Positions 10,844 through 21,346 of a stretch of 64,000 bases of DNA are shown here, one piece after another (within the stretch, counting starts at the first letter, position 1; each line of letters begins with the position of its first letter). Source of the DNA: Cercophora sp. LCS_1 (lineage: Eukaryota; Ascomycota; Sordariomycetes; Sordariales; Lasiosphaeriaceae). The DNA is taken from contig JAPZLL010000032.1 in NCBI GenBank assembly GCA_036250225.1, forward strand, positions 1-64,000, in the 5' to 3' direction. The position numbers and the translations under genes were made by a program. Below the pieces are notes generated by a model. The model was not told where the DNA came from and did no database searches. It was given only the letters and a program-made list of their open reading frames with translations.

Positions 10844-12839
10844 ATGTGGTTTGTCGATACTACCACTCTCGAGTTAGCCGGCCCGTTCTTCGGAAAGCTG
10901 CCGCCATTTGCAATTTTGTCCCACACTTGGGGCAACGACGAACTATCACTCCAAGACTTCAAAGATTATCAGCAACGACAGCAGCACTGCCATAAGAATG
11001 GCCTTCGCAAAATCCAGGAATGCTGTCGACTGTCGAAGTCTAACGGGTATAAATACGCCTGGATCGATACAGTTTGCATCGATAAAACAAGCAGCGCCGA
11101 GCTCACAGAAGCCATCAATTCCATGTACGACTGGTATGCGAAGTCAGCTATCTGTTATGCATACCTTGAAGATCTCCAATCGGAAAAGGAGGCTGCCACC
11201 TTTCTCTCAGACTTGAAGCGATGTCGCTGGTTTACCCGGGGCTGGACACTTCAAGAGCTCATTGCTCCGGAGAAAGTGATCTTCTTCAACAAAAGCTGGA
11301 ACATGGTTGGGGACAAGAATCGCCTCTCGCACGACCTAGGAGACATAACCGGCATCTGCTGCCCTGCTCTTCTGGGTAATCCAATTCGGCTGTTCAGCAT
11401 CGCGGACCGGATGTCATGGGCATCTAGTGAACTGGTGATGAACGACACACACACACGCACACACACACAGAACCCAGTGGTCGGCCTGGAAGGCCGACCT
11501 ATGGGCAGGCCTTCCTCTGATCGGAGGGAGGCATGTGGACGACGACGATAACAACGTAGGAAGACGACGTAGGAAAACAACGTAGGAAAACGACAACGCA
11601 CCTCGTCACCCCTGGAACTTCGTCATGGTGATGAGTTGTTCTGTTCAATCTAAATCTGAGGCGCTGGCGCAACACTTTGCCCAGGCGTCACGTGCCGAGC
11701 ACGTGACAGCCTATTGCTCACCACCGTGACTATGTACAAAAACGGAAAGGCAACCGCAGGCCAGCTCTCCTTAGCCGTCACCCCAAGTCACTAGAAGAGA
11801 AACCACCAGGCCGGAGGATCTTGCTTATTGCCTCCTTGGCATATTTGGGATCAATATGCCGTTGCTATATGGCGAGGGTAGTCAAAGAGCATTTCTCCGT
11901 CTCCAGCAAGAGATCCTGCGCCACTCCAACGACCAGTCCATATTTGTGTGGTCAATACCCAAGAGGCACAACCTCGGTCAGCGTGTAATTAACTCGCTTG
12001 CCTCATCTCCATCGTTCTTTCGGTTTAGCAGCCGGATTTCTCCCTCCCGAGCACCCGGGGACAACAATAACCGTTCTGTCACCAACCAAGGCATAACTCT
12101 CAAGGTCCTAGCGAACCCGTCACGCAGCTGTATCATTCTCAAATGCCACCGTGTCGGGGGCCATGCACTTCCCTATTTCACAGTCAAACGCCTCCGTTCA
12201 GGATCGGACGAATATGTCAGAACATCTCGTGAAATTGGGGAATTTGAGCCTAGCGAGCTCCCTGAAGGTGTTGACACACTCGAATTTTATCGCGAAAATA
12301 GGACCAACTACCTGGCTATCGCTCGTTTACCACCCTCGAGTTCAGGCTACTACATCAAGCAATGCTGTCTAGGCGACAGCTACGACGACCCGATGTCTAT
12401 CAAAATATCACCGTTTGCCAGCGAAGTAAGTGGTGTGATATTTTCCTTCCACCATAGAAAGAAATCACACACTCCTTCTTTTGTTGCGCTCTTCTGCTTT
12501 GGCGACTTGGCGCAGCCGAATTCTGTTGGTATGGAGAACGATTTCATCGGAGTATACAACGATACTGGCGAGCAGACTATGGAGGAATTCTATGAGCTGT
12601 TCCATGAGTGGTTTGGAAAAAGGGAAGCTGGTGAGCTCCCTAGTGCCGCCAAACTGGAAACTACGGATGGACTTGACGTTTGGAGGCTTCAAGACGGACA
12701 ACTGGTCCATGTCTCTGTCTCGCGGCATCTGAACCCAGTTTTGGGCTATGCAGGCTGTGTTAGAATTCTTGCTGGGGGATCTTGGGAAGTCGACATCAAA
12801 CCTTTCGCGGATTGGGGTCCTTTTGAGCGCGGCGAGTAG
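10844..12839 (+). pseudogene. HET-domain gene disrupted by a 363-bp insertion
   Basis: Heterokaryon-incompatibility type protein. The N-terminus starts MWFVDTTTLELAGPFF, then ILSHTWG, WIDTVCIDK and GWTLQELIAP, the hallmark HET-domain motifs. The frame is lost at 11428, where a 363-bp element is inserted; after it the conserved motif TTRPEDLAYCL and LLYGEG continue to a stop at 12839. Ignoring the insertion and one CTAG copy restores frame exactly (645 nt between the two ATGs) and gives the WAS-x-R-x-TTR spacing expected of the family, for about 542 residues. As it stands, translation stops at 11551 after 235 codons, leaving most of the HET domain plus a foreign tail. The C-terminal half has no recognised domain. 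Truncated HET proteins could retain activity, so loss of function is likely but not certain. Confidence 0.88.
11428..11790. mobile_element. 363-bp insertion with CTAG target duplication
   Basis: The element starts TGAACTGGTGA and ends CCCCAAGTCA, flanked by CTAG at 11424-11427 and 11791-11794. The ends are TG...CA as in an LTR, but there is also an imperfect terminal inverted similarity (TGA-x-CTGG-x-TGA). It contains a (CA)n run at about 11446-11469, a perfect GGTCGGCCT/AGGCCGACC hairpin near 11480-11500, tandem ACGTAGGAAAAC-type repeats near 11550-11595, and a 9-bp-arm palindrome GTCACGTGC-CGA-GCACGTGAC at 11687-11707. It does not match the 525-bp LTR family. It is either a solo LTR of another family or a MITE. 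An intron is a poor alternative, because a GT-AG fit would shorten a conserved HET spacing by two residues. Confidence 0.8.
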
Positions 12840-13277
12840 CTAGAGACTAAACGAGCAGCTCCGGCAGCCTAAGGCCTCTATTACGCCCCAAGTCCCCACT
12901 AAGACCTGTGCAGGAGGGGACAAGATGAAGATGCTGGCGACCGAGTTCAGGGTGGTGTTTTTCGCTTTGCGGGCATGGTGGAAAAACAGCCCGTCGCCCC
13001 GTAATCAACCCTCAAAAACCAGTGGCCGTCTATTGGTGTATGCGAACCGGTTGCTGTGGCATTAGACTTCCGTGTCTTCGTTACGATCGGCGGGGAAAGC
13101 GTGCTGCTGGTCGCAAGATGCCCCCATGCCGTCAACTTACGTTTTCTAGAATCAGTTTTGTATGGCTATCTCCACTCGAGCTGGGATTGCTACATATTGG
13201 TGCGGGAAAAACACAGCCTGGTAGAGCTAGCGTCATCGCCGATCCTAGTGCACCTCCACTACCAAGTCTGAGCCATA
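12840..13277. other. Convergent intergenic region
   Basis: About 440 bp between the 3' ends of the HET pseudogene (plus) and a small secreted protein gene (minus). Short open frames here are not convincing. No terminator or repeat stands out. Confidence 0.4.
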
Positions 13278-13622
13278 TCAGATACAGAAACCAATACATT
13301 CCCTTGCGTTCTTGGGACCACAGCGATCGTCGGGGAAATCGTAGCATCGAGTCCCAATCGGACAGCGTCTACCGAAGACGCCGCGGCATTTTACAATATC
13401 GTTGGGGCCGAGACAGATCCCACCGCAGTCAAAACCGCCGTCGTTAGGGTCGCACTCGTCGCGCGGATCGTCATAGCACTTCTGCTCAGCGCCTTTGCAC
13501 TGGACGCTTGGGAAGCCTCCGCAAAAGACGTACGTCGGCTCTGGGACGACAGACGAGGTGGTCGTTGTGATAACGGCAGCAGCAGCGCCGACCAGCGTTG
13601 AGAGGAAAGTTAAGGCAAGCAT
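13278..13622 (-). CDS. Small secreted 12-cysteine protein (duplicated 6-Cys motif)
   Basis: A 114-residue protein starting MLALTFLSTLVGAAAA, a good signal peptide. The frame is open upstream to 13679, but this ATG places the signal at the N-terminus. The mature part holds 12 cysteines in two tandem six-Cys units: C-x7-C-x6-C-x7-C-x8-C-x3-C (starting CGGFPSVQC) and C-x7-C-x5-C-x7-C-x7-C-x3-C (starting CRGVFGRRC). The near-identical spacing shows an internal duplication. Small size, secretion and dense cysteines make it an effector or antimicrobial-type candidate. No catalytic function is suggested. It faces the next small secreted gene head to head across about 1.3 kb. Confidence 0.8.
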   Translation of the reverse strand: MLALTFLSTLVGAAAAVITTTTSSVVPEPTYVFCGGFPSVQCKGAEQKCYDDPRDECDPNDGGFDCGGICLGPNDIVKCRGVFGRRCPIGTRCYDFPDDRCGPKNARECIGFCI

Positions 13623-14336
13623 CGTCTTTGTATTGACGTAGTCCCTTGCGATAACTGAAGTCAAACTTGAGAGTGACATTAATTTGATGGAGCAGGCTGT
13701 ATGTTCCGATGACTTACAGCGAGGTGGACCGTGACGACTTGAGCGGAAAGGGGACGCGGCGAAGGTGTTATATGTTATCCCATCTTACAGACAGCAGACG
13801 CTACTGGTGGCGAGCTTTGACTACCCTGCCAGTGAGACAGCGGAGGGCTGGGCATGATTGGCTGTATCTATTTTTGTCTCTTGGTCATTGCGCTAGGACC
13901 GGGTAAACCATTACTTCTCGTCTGGCCAGCCCCTGGCCTCTTCATGGTTCGTCACAAGGCCTGAGTTTGTGGCCCTTGGCCAGATAGCGCATCGGACCTT
14001 TTAACGATATGGCCGGTGAGCCAGGGGCACTCTCTGATATGGACTTCACTAACCTTCTTCGGTATATGTGACTACCTAGGCACCTACACCGCAATACAAA
14101 TCCCTCGAGTGTCTTGTTCAGCCAGCATCACTCGGTTTCTCGTACATTCATAGAACAACACCGATTATTTTGCCTCTGAAGCCCACCTAAAGGGATCAGA
14201 TACGTAGATTTAAGATCCACCGTCGCCCTCACAGGGAATGAATGCTTGTCGAACTCTGTGATACGCCTAGGCCGCTTCATGGCAAGGGCCTACCCCTGCG
14301 GACTGACAACCTTGACTACGATGTCATCTGTGTTTC

Positions 14337-14735
14337 ATGAACGCGACAACACAGGAAATGGTGGATTTTCTTCTACATGATAGTCGACTCGAATCAGAAA
14401 AGTACAAGGCCAAGTCCTTTTTATCACCAATTGTACGCTTCTCATGGTCAAAGCGGAAACGAGACGATCATACAGCTAGGCGGGACAAACCAAAGTTGCC
14501 ATCGGAGCTGAAATGTGCTTTAGATTGCATAAAGATGGAGTACCGGCAATATGATCGCAAGGCTGCGCTGCCAGAGCGAGGCAACAGTGCTTTGGCTAAA
14601 TTCACGTGTATATTACATCCTGGAGATCGGGTGGCTCAAAAAGCAATGACCGGTATCCTCGCCCATTGGGATATTGGCGGTCGGAGTGGCGAAGCTGGTC
14701 GGCCCAAGATATTAAGCAAACACCAACGTCGTTGA
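14337..14735 (+). CDS. Hypothetical 132-residue open frame (doubtful)
   Basis: This ATG-started frame encodes a basic, soluble 132-residue product with no signal peptide, membrane segment or motif I recognise. It lies immediately upstream of the secreted protein gene at 14966 and may be a chance frame or a remnant. Nothing else supports it. Confidence 0.2.
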   Translation: MNATTQEMVDFLLHDSRLESEKYKAKSFLSPIVRFSWSKRKRDDHTARRDKPKLPSELKCALDCIKMEYRQYDRKAALPERGNSALAKFTCILHPGDRVAQKAMTGILAHWDIGGRSGEAGRPKILSKHQRR

Positions 14736-14866
14736 TAGGCCAATCCGGGCGTTTACCTCACACACAAGGAACTAAAAGATGCAAGGTCGACACGACATCG
14801 GCAAATCCCCAATGTAAGATGCGGCCCTCAGATTATCCGAGCCCAACAAAAACTGACAATAACGGT

Positions 14867-14874
14867 TATAAAAG
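14867..14874 (+). promoter_or_regulatory. TATA box of small secreted protein gene
   Basis: TATAAAAG sits 92 bp upstream of the ATG at 14966, a normal spacing for a strong regulated fungal promoter with a short 5' untranslated region. Confidence 0.6.
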
Positions 14875-14965
14875 GGCCGTAAGCTCCACCCGGATCAGAA
14901 ACACTTCGCTCACGGGACCTACTCCACAATACAGAGATAAAACAAAGATCCTATCCTCTATCAGC

Positions 14966-15328
14966 ATGCATTTTCAAACACTCGTTCTCCTCGCACCGCT
15001 CCTCGCCGTTGCGTCAGCCGCACCAGAGCCGGTGTTGCAAGACGTCGAAAGCCCCGTCACTGGCAGTAGTTCCGACACCGTAACACACAACCTGCTCCAC
15101 CCCCTGACCAAGCGCAAATGCACCTATAATGGTTGCAAGTGCCGGAAAGGCCATTCAGGCGTGTACTGCTTCAATTGCCCGTACGGAAGGAACGGGTTCA
15201 TTGTGCTGGACGGAGGGAAAGGCGGCCACGAGGATCATGTATACCAATGCGCCAGTGACGGAGACTGTTGCGACTATGGATATGCCACCGATTGCAAGAA
15301 TGGCAACCGCGGTCGATGCGGGAACTAG
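14966..15328 (+). CDS. Small secreted cysteine-rich protein with Kex2 site
   Basis: A 120-residue single-exon gene starting MHFQTLVLLAPLLAVASA, a typical signal peptide. A propeptide of about 30 residues ends at a dibasic LTKR, a Kex2-type cleavage site directly before KCTYNGCKC. The predicted mature peptide of about 70 residues has 10 cysteines (spacing includes CxxCxC, then YCFNC, and DCCDYG) and many Gly and Asn. Secretion, Kex2 processing and an even number of cysteines suggest a disulfide-rich effector or antimicrobial-type protein. I cannot assign it to a named family. Confidence 0.8.
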   Translation: MHFQTLVLLAPLLAVASAAPEPVLQDVESPVTGSSSDTVTHNLLHPLTKRKCTYNGCKCRKGHSGVYCFNCPYGRNGFIVLDGGKGGHEDHVYQCASDGDCCDYGYATDCKNGNRGRCGN

Positions 15329-16042
15329 AATGGGGGCTATTGAACAGAAGGCTCGGGTTAGTTGCGTTGCAAATAGGGACTTTTGGCCGTCGTCACCGGG
15401 ATGATTCCCTCGCACAGAATAGCCCACCATTTACACTCCGTTATCAGTTTCAACAATTAAATTGTCGTTTCCAAGTATAAGTAGTTTCTATAGGAATTCC
15501 AGAACCGCAGCAGTAATCAATAGCGGCAGACAATATGGCGTTGAAGGAGGTTCAATTCTTGGTCAGTTTTTATATCGAGCACTTCTATCTCTCTTAACTT
15601 CAACTGATGTCTTCAGAGAAGTATATTTCAGAACACACATGACATATTCCTTACACGGTTTTGTGGTGCCACCCTGACTCCTTCAACGTCTCAAATTCAG
15701 GCTCAGCGACATTCTTCGTCGACGGCCCATTTCCAGCACTATTCTACCGGTCGTAAAGATAATGAGCTCCTGCAGGTTCTAGCTAAGACACCATTAGACT
15801 TAGGAAGCCGTATTCGATGCTCATAGCATCTGAGGGTACTTCCCATCTTACGGCAGGCAAGGAGAGGGATTATGGCAATGGCCAAAACGCGCACATTTTG
15901 AGACGGCGGCAGGGCCCATGTCGGCTCACGTACATTAAACCACATTTGACAGGCGATATGCCCAATATGTCACGTCATGTCACGTAAGCCATTCTTCCTT
16001 CCGAGATAAATGTTCACACATAAGACAAGCAATCTAGGTACC
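15329..16042. other. Convergent intergenic region
   Basis: About 710 bp between the small secreted gene (plus) and the M3 peptidase (minus). It is moderately AT-rich. No gene, RNA or repeat is supported. Confidence 0.4.
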
Positions 16043-18385
16043 TTAACTGTTGACACCCAAAGATCTGTATAGGGCCTTTGGACTTGGCTGACGCCCCAAA
16101 AACATAAGGAGCGTTTCCATCTCGGGCCGACTGCCGCCCTTCTCGAGTAATGCATGCCGGTACCTCCTACCCTGGGACGCGTCGGTAGGGTTCTGCGCAA
16201 AGAAGGTGCTGAACACGTCAGCAGCGTACACCTCGGACCTAATAAAACATTACCACATCGTTAGCAACCCTTGCGAGTGAGATGTCTGCAGAATTCGGGA
16301 TGACATACAGCAAGTATCCGTAATACCCTGCGTTGTAGTCCCCACAAGCGATCCCTCTCATGCTGGTGTACGGATGACTCCATTCGTCGCCGTCACCGAG
16401 ATGCCAGGGGCCGTCGAGGGGGAAAAGCTCCCGCCGAATGCGATTGTATGTAGATGAAATATTGAGCTGGTTGCAAGCGTCATGGCTCTCCTGGTCGTTG
16501 ACGGTGAAATCCCACGTGGCAATGACCAATTCGTGAAGCTGGGTGAGGGCTTTGTTGACGCCCCTGGATTGCAGCAGTTTGTTGATCAGATCATCTGGCA
16601 GGTGTCGCTCAGGCGCTTCAATTGATGATGTCTTCAGTGAGTCATTGTCATAGATGTCGGCCTTCCTTTGCTGCTGCCATGCCGCGAGATAGTGGGCTGA
16701 GAGTGAGGTGTAATGCCTGCTTAGTTGCTTTAGTTGTGACGGCACGCGGAACCAGTTTTCCAGCATCTGGCTTGGCGCTTCCCCAAAGTCAACAACGGTA
16801 CCAGCACTGCCGTGGAACCGGGCATATGTGGTCTTGGAGACCAAGTCGTGAATGCCATGTCCGAGTTCGTGGAACAGAGTGATGACGTCCTGGTGCTCGA
16901 GTAGGCTGGGCTTTGTGGACGTCAGCTTGGGAAAGCCACAGAGGAGCGCAACCGAGGGATAGACGCGCGAGCCGTCGGAACGGAGGTGGCCCTGGTCGAC
17001 ACGGGTCAGCGTCATGAGTGTGGCACAATGGAACGGGTAGGACAAACTGGAATAAGACTGTAGCATCCCGGATTAGCGGGCTTAAATTCACGGGCGTAGA
17101 GGTCCAGGTAAAGGTAGCCAGCAAAGCTGCTTCCCTCGTCAGGTGTATTCCAGACCCTGAATGTTCGGACGTCGGGATGCCAGACCATGTCGGCCGTTGC
17201 CCTTTGGGCTGCATCATCAGGGCGCACCTCAGAAAAAACAAGGCCGAAAAGATGCCCCATCATGTCGAGCATGCCGGCCATGGTAACTTCGAGTGGGAAG
17301 TACTCGGCAATCTCGTCGTGATGGACCGCAAGTTCCTGGGCGCGCAGTAGTCGACCATAATATGGCATGTCCCAAAGATAGAACCTGTTGTCCCAGGCCT
17401 CTCCTCGTGCTTTGAGATCAGCTTCCTTGACCCTCTTGTAGTGCTCCAGCTCCTTCAGACCACCAAACATCAGTCCTGTCCGGAGGGATTTGAGCAGCGA
17501 ATGCACCGTTTCCGTGTCGCGCGCCATCCTGTCCTCGACAACAAAGGCAGCATGGCTCGGATACCCAAGCAGGCGAGCTGCTTCATCGCGAAGGCGAGTG
17601 AGCTCGCTGAAAACCGGCACGTTGTCGTTGCAGTTATTCTCCTTGGCGATGTACATGCGCTTGCGCGTCTCGGGCCTCGTTGCAAAACGAAAGATGGGAC
17701 CGACATGCTCAAGGAATGTGGCACGGAGCTTACCATTATCGCCTATCTCCATGGTGGAAAGAAACTTCTCCGGGACTCCTTCAAGCTCGTCCCGAGAGAA
17801 CCAGACGCCGCCTTGGCTGGCATTTGCTGCGTTTTCGGCAAACTGGGCCTTCAGGTCGTTGATTCGGTGCTGTATGTCCGTGAATCTCTCTCGCTGTGGA
17901 CCTGCGGGAATACCCAGCCCATTCTTGACGAACTCCCGACGCACTGTTGAGACATAGTGCTCCGATTCAGGGTCGAGACTTCCGGGCTGTGCCTTGGTAC
18001 GGTCTGACACGGCGTTGATGAGTTGGAACAGGTCTTGTCGTTGCTTGTACTGGACTTCGAAGTGCTGAAGCAGGCTCTTTGCCTTTCTCGACGCATCTCG
18101 TAGATCTGCATCAAGAGAAGCAGATTCAAAAAAGCCTAGAACTCTTGACTCGGCGAGGCGGGCGTTCTCGTCATGCGCAAAGGGTAGAAGCACATTCTCA
18201 AACGTCGCATCCTCCAGAGGGACATCCGAAACGATGCGATTGTGCAGACTGTGCGACCGTTCAATGATGCGATGTGCGTCTTGCAGGATCGAATCAGGTG
18301 TTGCTTGAAATGTAATAGGGCCCTGGGGAGGGCCGGTGGTGAAAGGAGGTTTGCTGTGGTCGGCCATTGTTTGCGAGTGCGACAA
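16043..18385 (-). CDS. M3 family zinc metallopeptidase (thimet/saccharolysin-like)
   Basis: Cytosolic oligopeptidase that cleaves short peptides, probably in peptide turnover. Three exons: 18385-17048, 16991-16309 and 16238-16043, total 2217 nt, 738 residues. The HELGH zinc motif is at about residues 487-491, followed by the family motif EAPSQMLENW with its zinc-binding Glu. The C-terminus has YNAGYYGYL, then EVYAADVFSTFF and GRRYRHALLEKGGS. Intron 1 (16992-17047) uses a GTTTGT donor with a CTGAC branch; reading through it looks like a frameshift, but splicing gives the expected SLIP-GHLRSDGSRVYP junction. Intron 2 (16240-16308, approximately) has GTATGT and CTAAC. A second in-frame ATG at 18367 (MADHSKPP) is an alternative start. 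No signal peptide is seen. Confidence 0.93.
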
Positions 18386-19402
18386 AAGAACCGATCAGAG
18401 CATATAAGACAGTCAGACAGACCTGGTAGAAAGACAGCAAGGCGGCCAACAGGTGTATATATAAGGTACCTTGGGCATCTGGCCAGCCAAACGCCATGAC
18501 CGAAGGATGCAAAAGCAATTGCGGTGTCTGCACGGGGAAAAGACGGCTGGCTGGATGCTGGCAGCCGAACTACATTCGGCAGGTGGTATTCCTACGGCGG
18601 CCTGTATGCGAGGCCCAACATGAAACTAATACGCCACCCGGACAAACAAGCTTCAACATATTGCATTTTTCCGGGCTTATGCAGGCGTTTTTGGATGGTG
18701 ACAGGTACCTTACACAGGCGCTTCGTAGAGGACCCTCCAACATTGCACTCCATTTCTAGAAAAGACGATGCTACGTTTCAACATCTAGACCTGTGTGTCT
18801 TCGTCTTCCGTCTTTCCCTCTCGGCGTTCTGCAATGTTTGGATACATAGAATCGCGATGATCTTGGGTCGGCCTGCGGTGACCAAATGTGGTACCGGGCA
18901 TTTGGACATCCCACATGTTAGCGACCAGCTCAAGGATTTTGGAAGATCGCATCTTGTGCTGGTGTGATTAGGTACCCAGTTGCTGTTCTCCTTCTCCATG
19001 TGCTTGAACCACAAAACCACAAGGGATTTAAATGTCTTGGTCACTCCCCGATGCCAGAAAGAAGCAAGGCCAGGACAATAATCTCATTCATCGAGCCACG
19101 GATCATTTCAAAAGAAATATCTCGTTTTGACATAGGCATCCTTCGCGGCTTGCCAGCATGTGGGCTCCTGCAAAAACGGATACTAGTATGTTTCACCCGT
19201 CTGGGGAATGCGGAAGGTTGAACCCAGGCATTGGTTGGGTGGGATGCAAGCCAAATCCTACGACGCCGTTGCGCTGCAGAATTTAGGCACAGCCAAGACC
19301 ATTGGGTTTGGAGTTTAAACTCGACTCCGCTTTCTATCCTTCAAACGTCGTCGCCTCACACCATTGCGATTCAAGCCTGAAAGTACCGGGATCGTCGCCA
19401 AA
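18386..19402. other. Divergent promoter region, M3 peptidase / HET gene
   Basis: About 1.0 kb between divergent genes. A plus-strand open frame at about 18524-18967 has no recognisable protein features. Several GGTACC(TT) sites recur (18468, 18706, 18892, 18971), without an obvious element boundary. Confidence 0.4.
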
Positions 19403-21346
19403 ATGACGCTCTGCAAAGTGTGCAACCGCCTGGACCTCAAGGACTTTGTCGACTGGGACGGCATGGCCGAGCAAATCTCGCACCACCGCAGCTTCTCAGC
19501 CCTCGAATCATCGGCCCAAACCTGCAGTCTCTGCGCGCTCATCCATTCATCGCTGCTCCCAAAGCTCGACCCTGAGGACCCAAACAACCGCGCGCACCCC
19601 GTCTACCTTCGCGCCGTCCTCCTGGTCGACGACGACATCGACACGGAAGCAGGCGGCATCTTCTGGATCAAAGCCTCGTGCCACGCCGCCTACGTCTACC
19701 TGAACCTGCACCCCTCGCCCACCTCCCCGGTCCCGATCCCCGCAACAACCATCATCGGCCGCCCCATCACGCCGCCAGAGCAAAACCTCGCCCTCCTCCG
19801 CACCTGGCTAGCCCACTGCACAACCGCCCACAAAACCTGCTCCGTCCCCGGCGCCCTCCCCACCCGCGTCATCAACGTCGGCCTCCCCACCGACGACTTT
19901 GTCCGCCTCGAAACCACCGTCCCCGGCACGGTAACCCCCTACATGACCCTCTCCCACTGCTGGGGTCCCACGCCACACCTCGTCATCCGCACCCTCACCA
20001 GCAACATCGACGCGCACACGGCCCGCATCCCACTGACAGCGCTCACCAACACCTTCCGCGACGCCGTCGCCGTCACCCGCGCAGTCGGCATCCCCTACCT
20101 CTGGATCGACTCCCTCTGCATCGTCCAAGACAGCGCAGACGACTGGGCGCGGGAATCCGCCAAGATGGGATTCATCTACGCCAACTCGCACCTCACCATC
20201 GCAGCCGCCGCGTCAGCCGATTCGACGGGCGGTTGTTTCCACCACAGCAACATGCCCAAGGCGAAAAGGGCGTGGCCCGTGATCAAATGCACCACGGATG
20301 AGGGGACGGGTCTGGTAGCGGTGACGCCGCGGCTGGGTGATTTTGATACGCTCAAGGACGCGCCGTTGCACGTCAGGGCGTGGGTGAAGCAGGAGCGGAT
20401 CCTCAGCCCGCGGACGGTGCATTTTGACCGGGACCAGATGCTGTGGGAGTGTAGGGAGGAGAGGATCTGCGAGAGCGGCGTGCCCGAGGGGGCGTTTAGC
20501 GTGCAGAGAAAGCTGTGGGATGGGCGGTTGCATTTTGAGAGTGGTGCACCAGCAGCGAAGGGGAGGAAGTTTTGGTGGGATTGGTACGATCTTGTTGAGG
20601 GGTATACCGGGCATGGGTTGACCAAGGGGGAGGATAAGTTGCCTGCGTTGTCGGGGCTGGCGGATATGCTGGGCCGGGCGACGGGGGGTGGTTATGTGGC
20701 CGGGTTGTGGAGGGATCATTTGCCGTGGGGATTGCTGTGGAGGAAGAAGGGACGGTGGCTGAGGCCTGCTGAGGGGTATAGAGCGCCGAGCTGGAGCTGG
20801 GCGGGGTGGGATGGGATTGTGCAGTGGGTTGGGGAGGCGGATTTGGAGGGCTTCGCGTTGAAGGTTATCTCGGACGTTGAGGGGGTCGAGGCTGTTTCCG
20901 TGCCGGAGGGCATTGATCCCAGAGGAAGATTGAAGGGTGGCCATTTGAAGCTGACAGGCCGGGCGAAGGAGGTGGATCCGAGGACGGACCCAAAGTCGGA
21001 GAGTTATGAGAAGTTGGCTGGAGTGATGGAGTCCTTGAACCTGACGGTGGACTTTGTCAAGTCGGACGGCGCCAAGATCGGGTTGGCATTCTTCGACAAG
21101 GACTATGAGCCCGGCTCAGGCCCGTTGTATTGTCTGCGTTTGGCGAGGATCGAGGGCTCCCAGGGCGCAAAGTTGCCTAGTCTTTTCTTTGGACTCCTCC
21201 TCGAGTCAACTGGGAAGGAGAATGAGTTTAGAAGGGTTGGTATGGCAGAGCATAGAGAGGTTGGTGTTGGAAGATACGGAGGTCCTGTGGAAACTCAGCC
21301 AGACTTCTTTGCGGATGCGTCGAAGAGGGAGATCATGATTGTTTAG
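19403..21346 (+). CDS. HET-domain protein (intact)
   Basis: A single-exon gene of 647 residues. The start is the ATG at 19403 (MTLCKVCNRLDLKDF); the open frame continues upstream only through a non-ATG codon. The N-terminus has a cysteine-rich module (CKVC, CSLCALIHSS) common in this subgroup. The HET domain begins around residue 180 with YMTLSHCWG (183-188 LSHCWG), then LWIDSLCIVQD and GFIYANSHLTIAAA, and later WVKQERILSPR. The C-terminal half has the usual PSWSWAGWDG motif. HET proteins trigger cell death on non-self recognition during hyphal fusion; this role is known for some members and inferred here. Unlike the HET genes at 10.8 and 26.2 kb it shows no break. Confidence 0.92.
   Translation: MTLCKVCNRLDLKDFVDWDGMAEQISHHRSFSALESSAQTCSLCALIHSSLLPKLDPEDPNNRAHPVYLRAVLLVDDDIDTEAGGIFWIKASCHAAYVYLNLHPSPTSPVPIPATTIIGRPITPPEQNLALLRTWLAHCTTAHKTCSVPGALPTRVINVGLPTDDFVRLETTVPGTVTPYMTLSHCWGPTPHLVIRTLTSNIDAHTARIPLTALTNTFRDAVAVTRAVGIPYLWIDSLCIVQDSADDWARESAKMGFIYANSHLTIAAAASADSTGGCFHHSNMPKAKRAWPVIKCTTDEGTGLVAVTPRLGDFDTLKDAPLHVRAWVKQERILSPRTVHFDRDQMLWECREERICESGVPEGAFSVQRKLWDGRLHFESGAPAAKGRKFWWDWYDLVEGYTGHGLTKGEDKLPALSGLADMLGRATGGGYVAGLWRDHLPWGLLWRKKGRWLRPAEGYRAPSWSWAGWDGIVQWVGEADLEGFALKVISDVEGVEAVSVPEGIDPRGRLKGGHLKLTGRAKEVDPRTDPKSESYEKLAGVMESLNLTVDFVKSDGAKIGLAFFDKDYEPGSGPLYCLRLARIEGSQGAKLPSLFFGLLLESTGKENEFRRVGMAEHREVGVGRYGGPVETQPDFFADASKREIMIV

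Larger units (their letters stand above)
13623..14965. other. Divergent region between two small secreted protein genes
   Basis: About 1.3 kb holding both promoters of the divergent cysteine-rich genes. A good TATA box serves the plus-strand gene. One plus-strand open frame with an ATG at 14337-14735 is listed separately with low confidence. Confidence 0.45.

Noticed and set aside
11428..11800. HET gene interruption as an ordinary intron
   Set aside because: GT-AG choices that keep frame shorten the conserved WAS-x-R-x-TTR spacing by two residues, and the length and CTAG duplication fit an insertion better.
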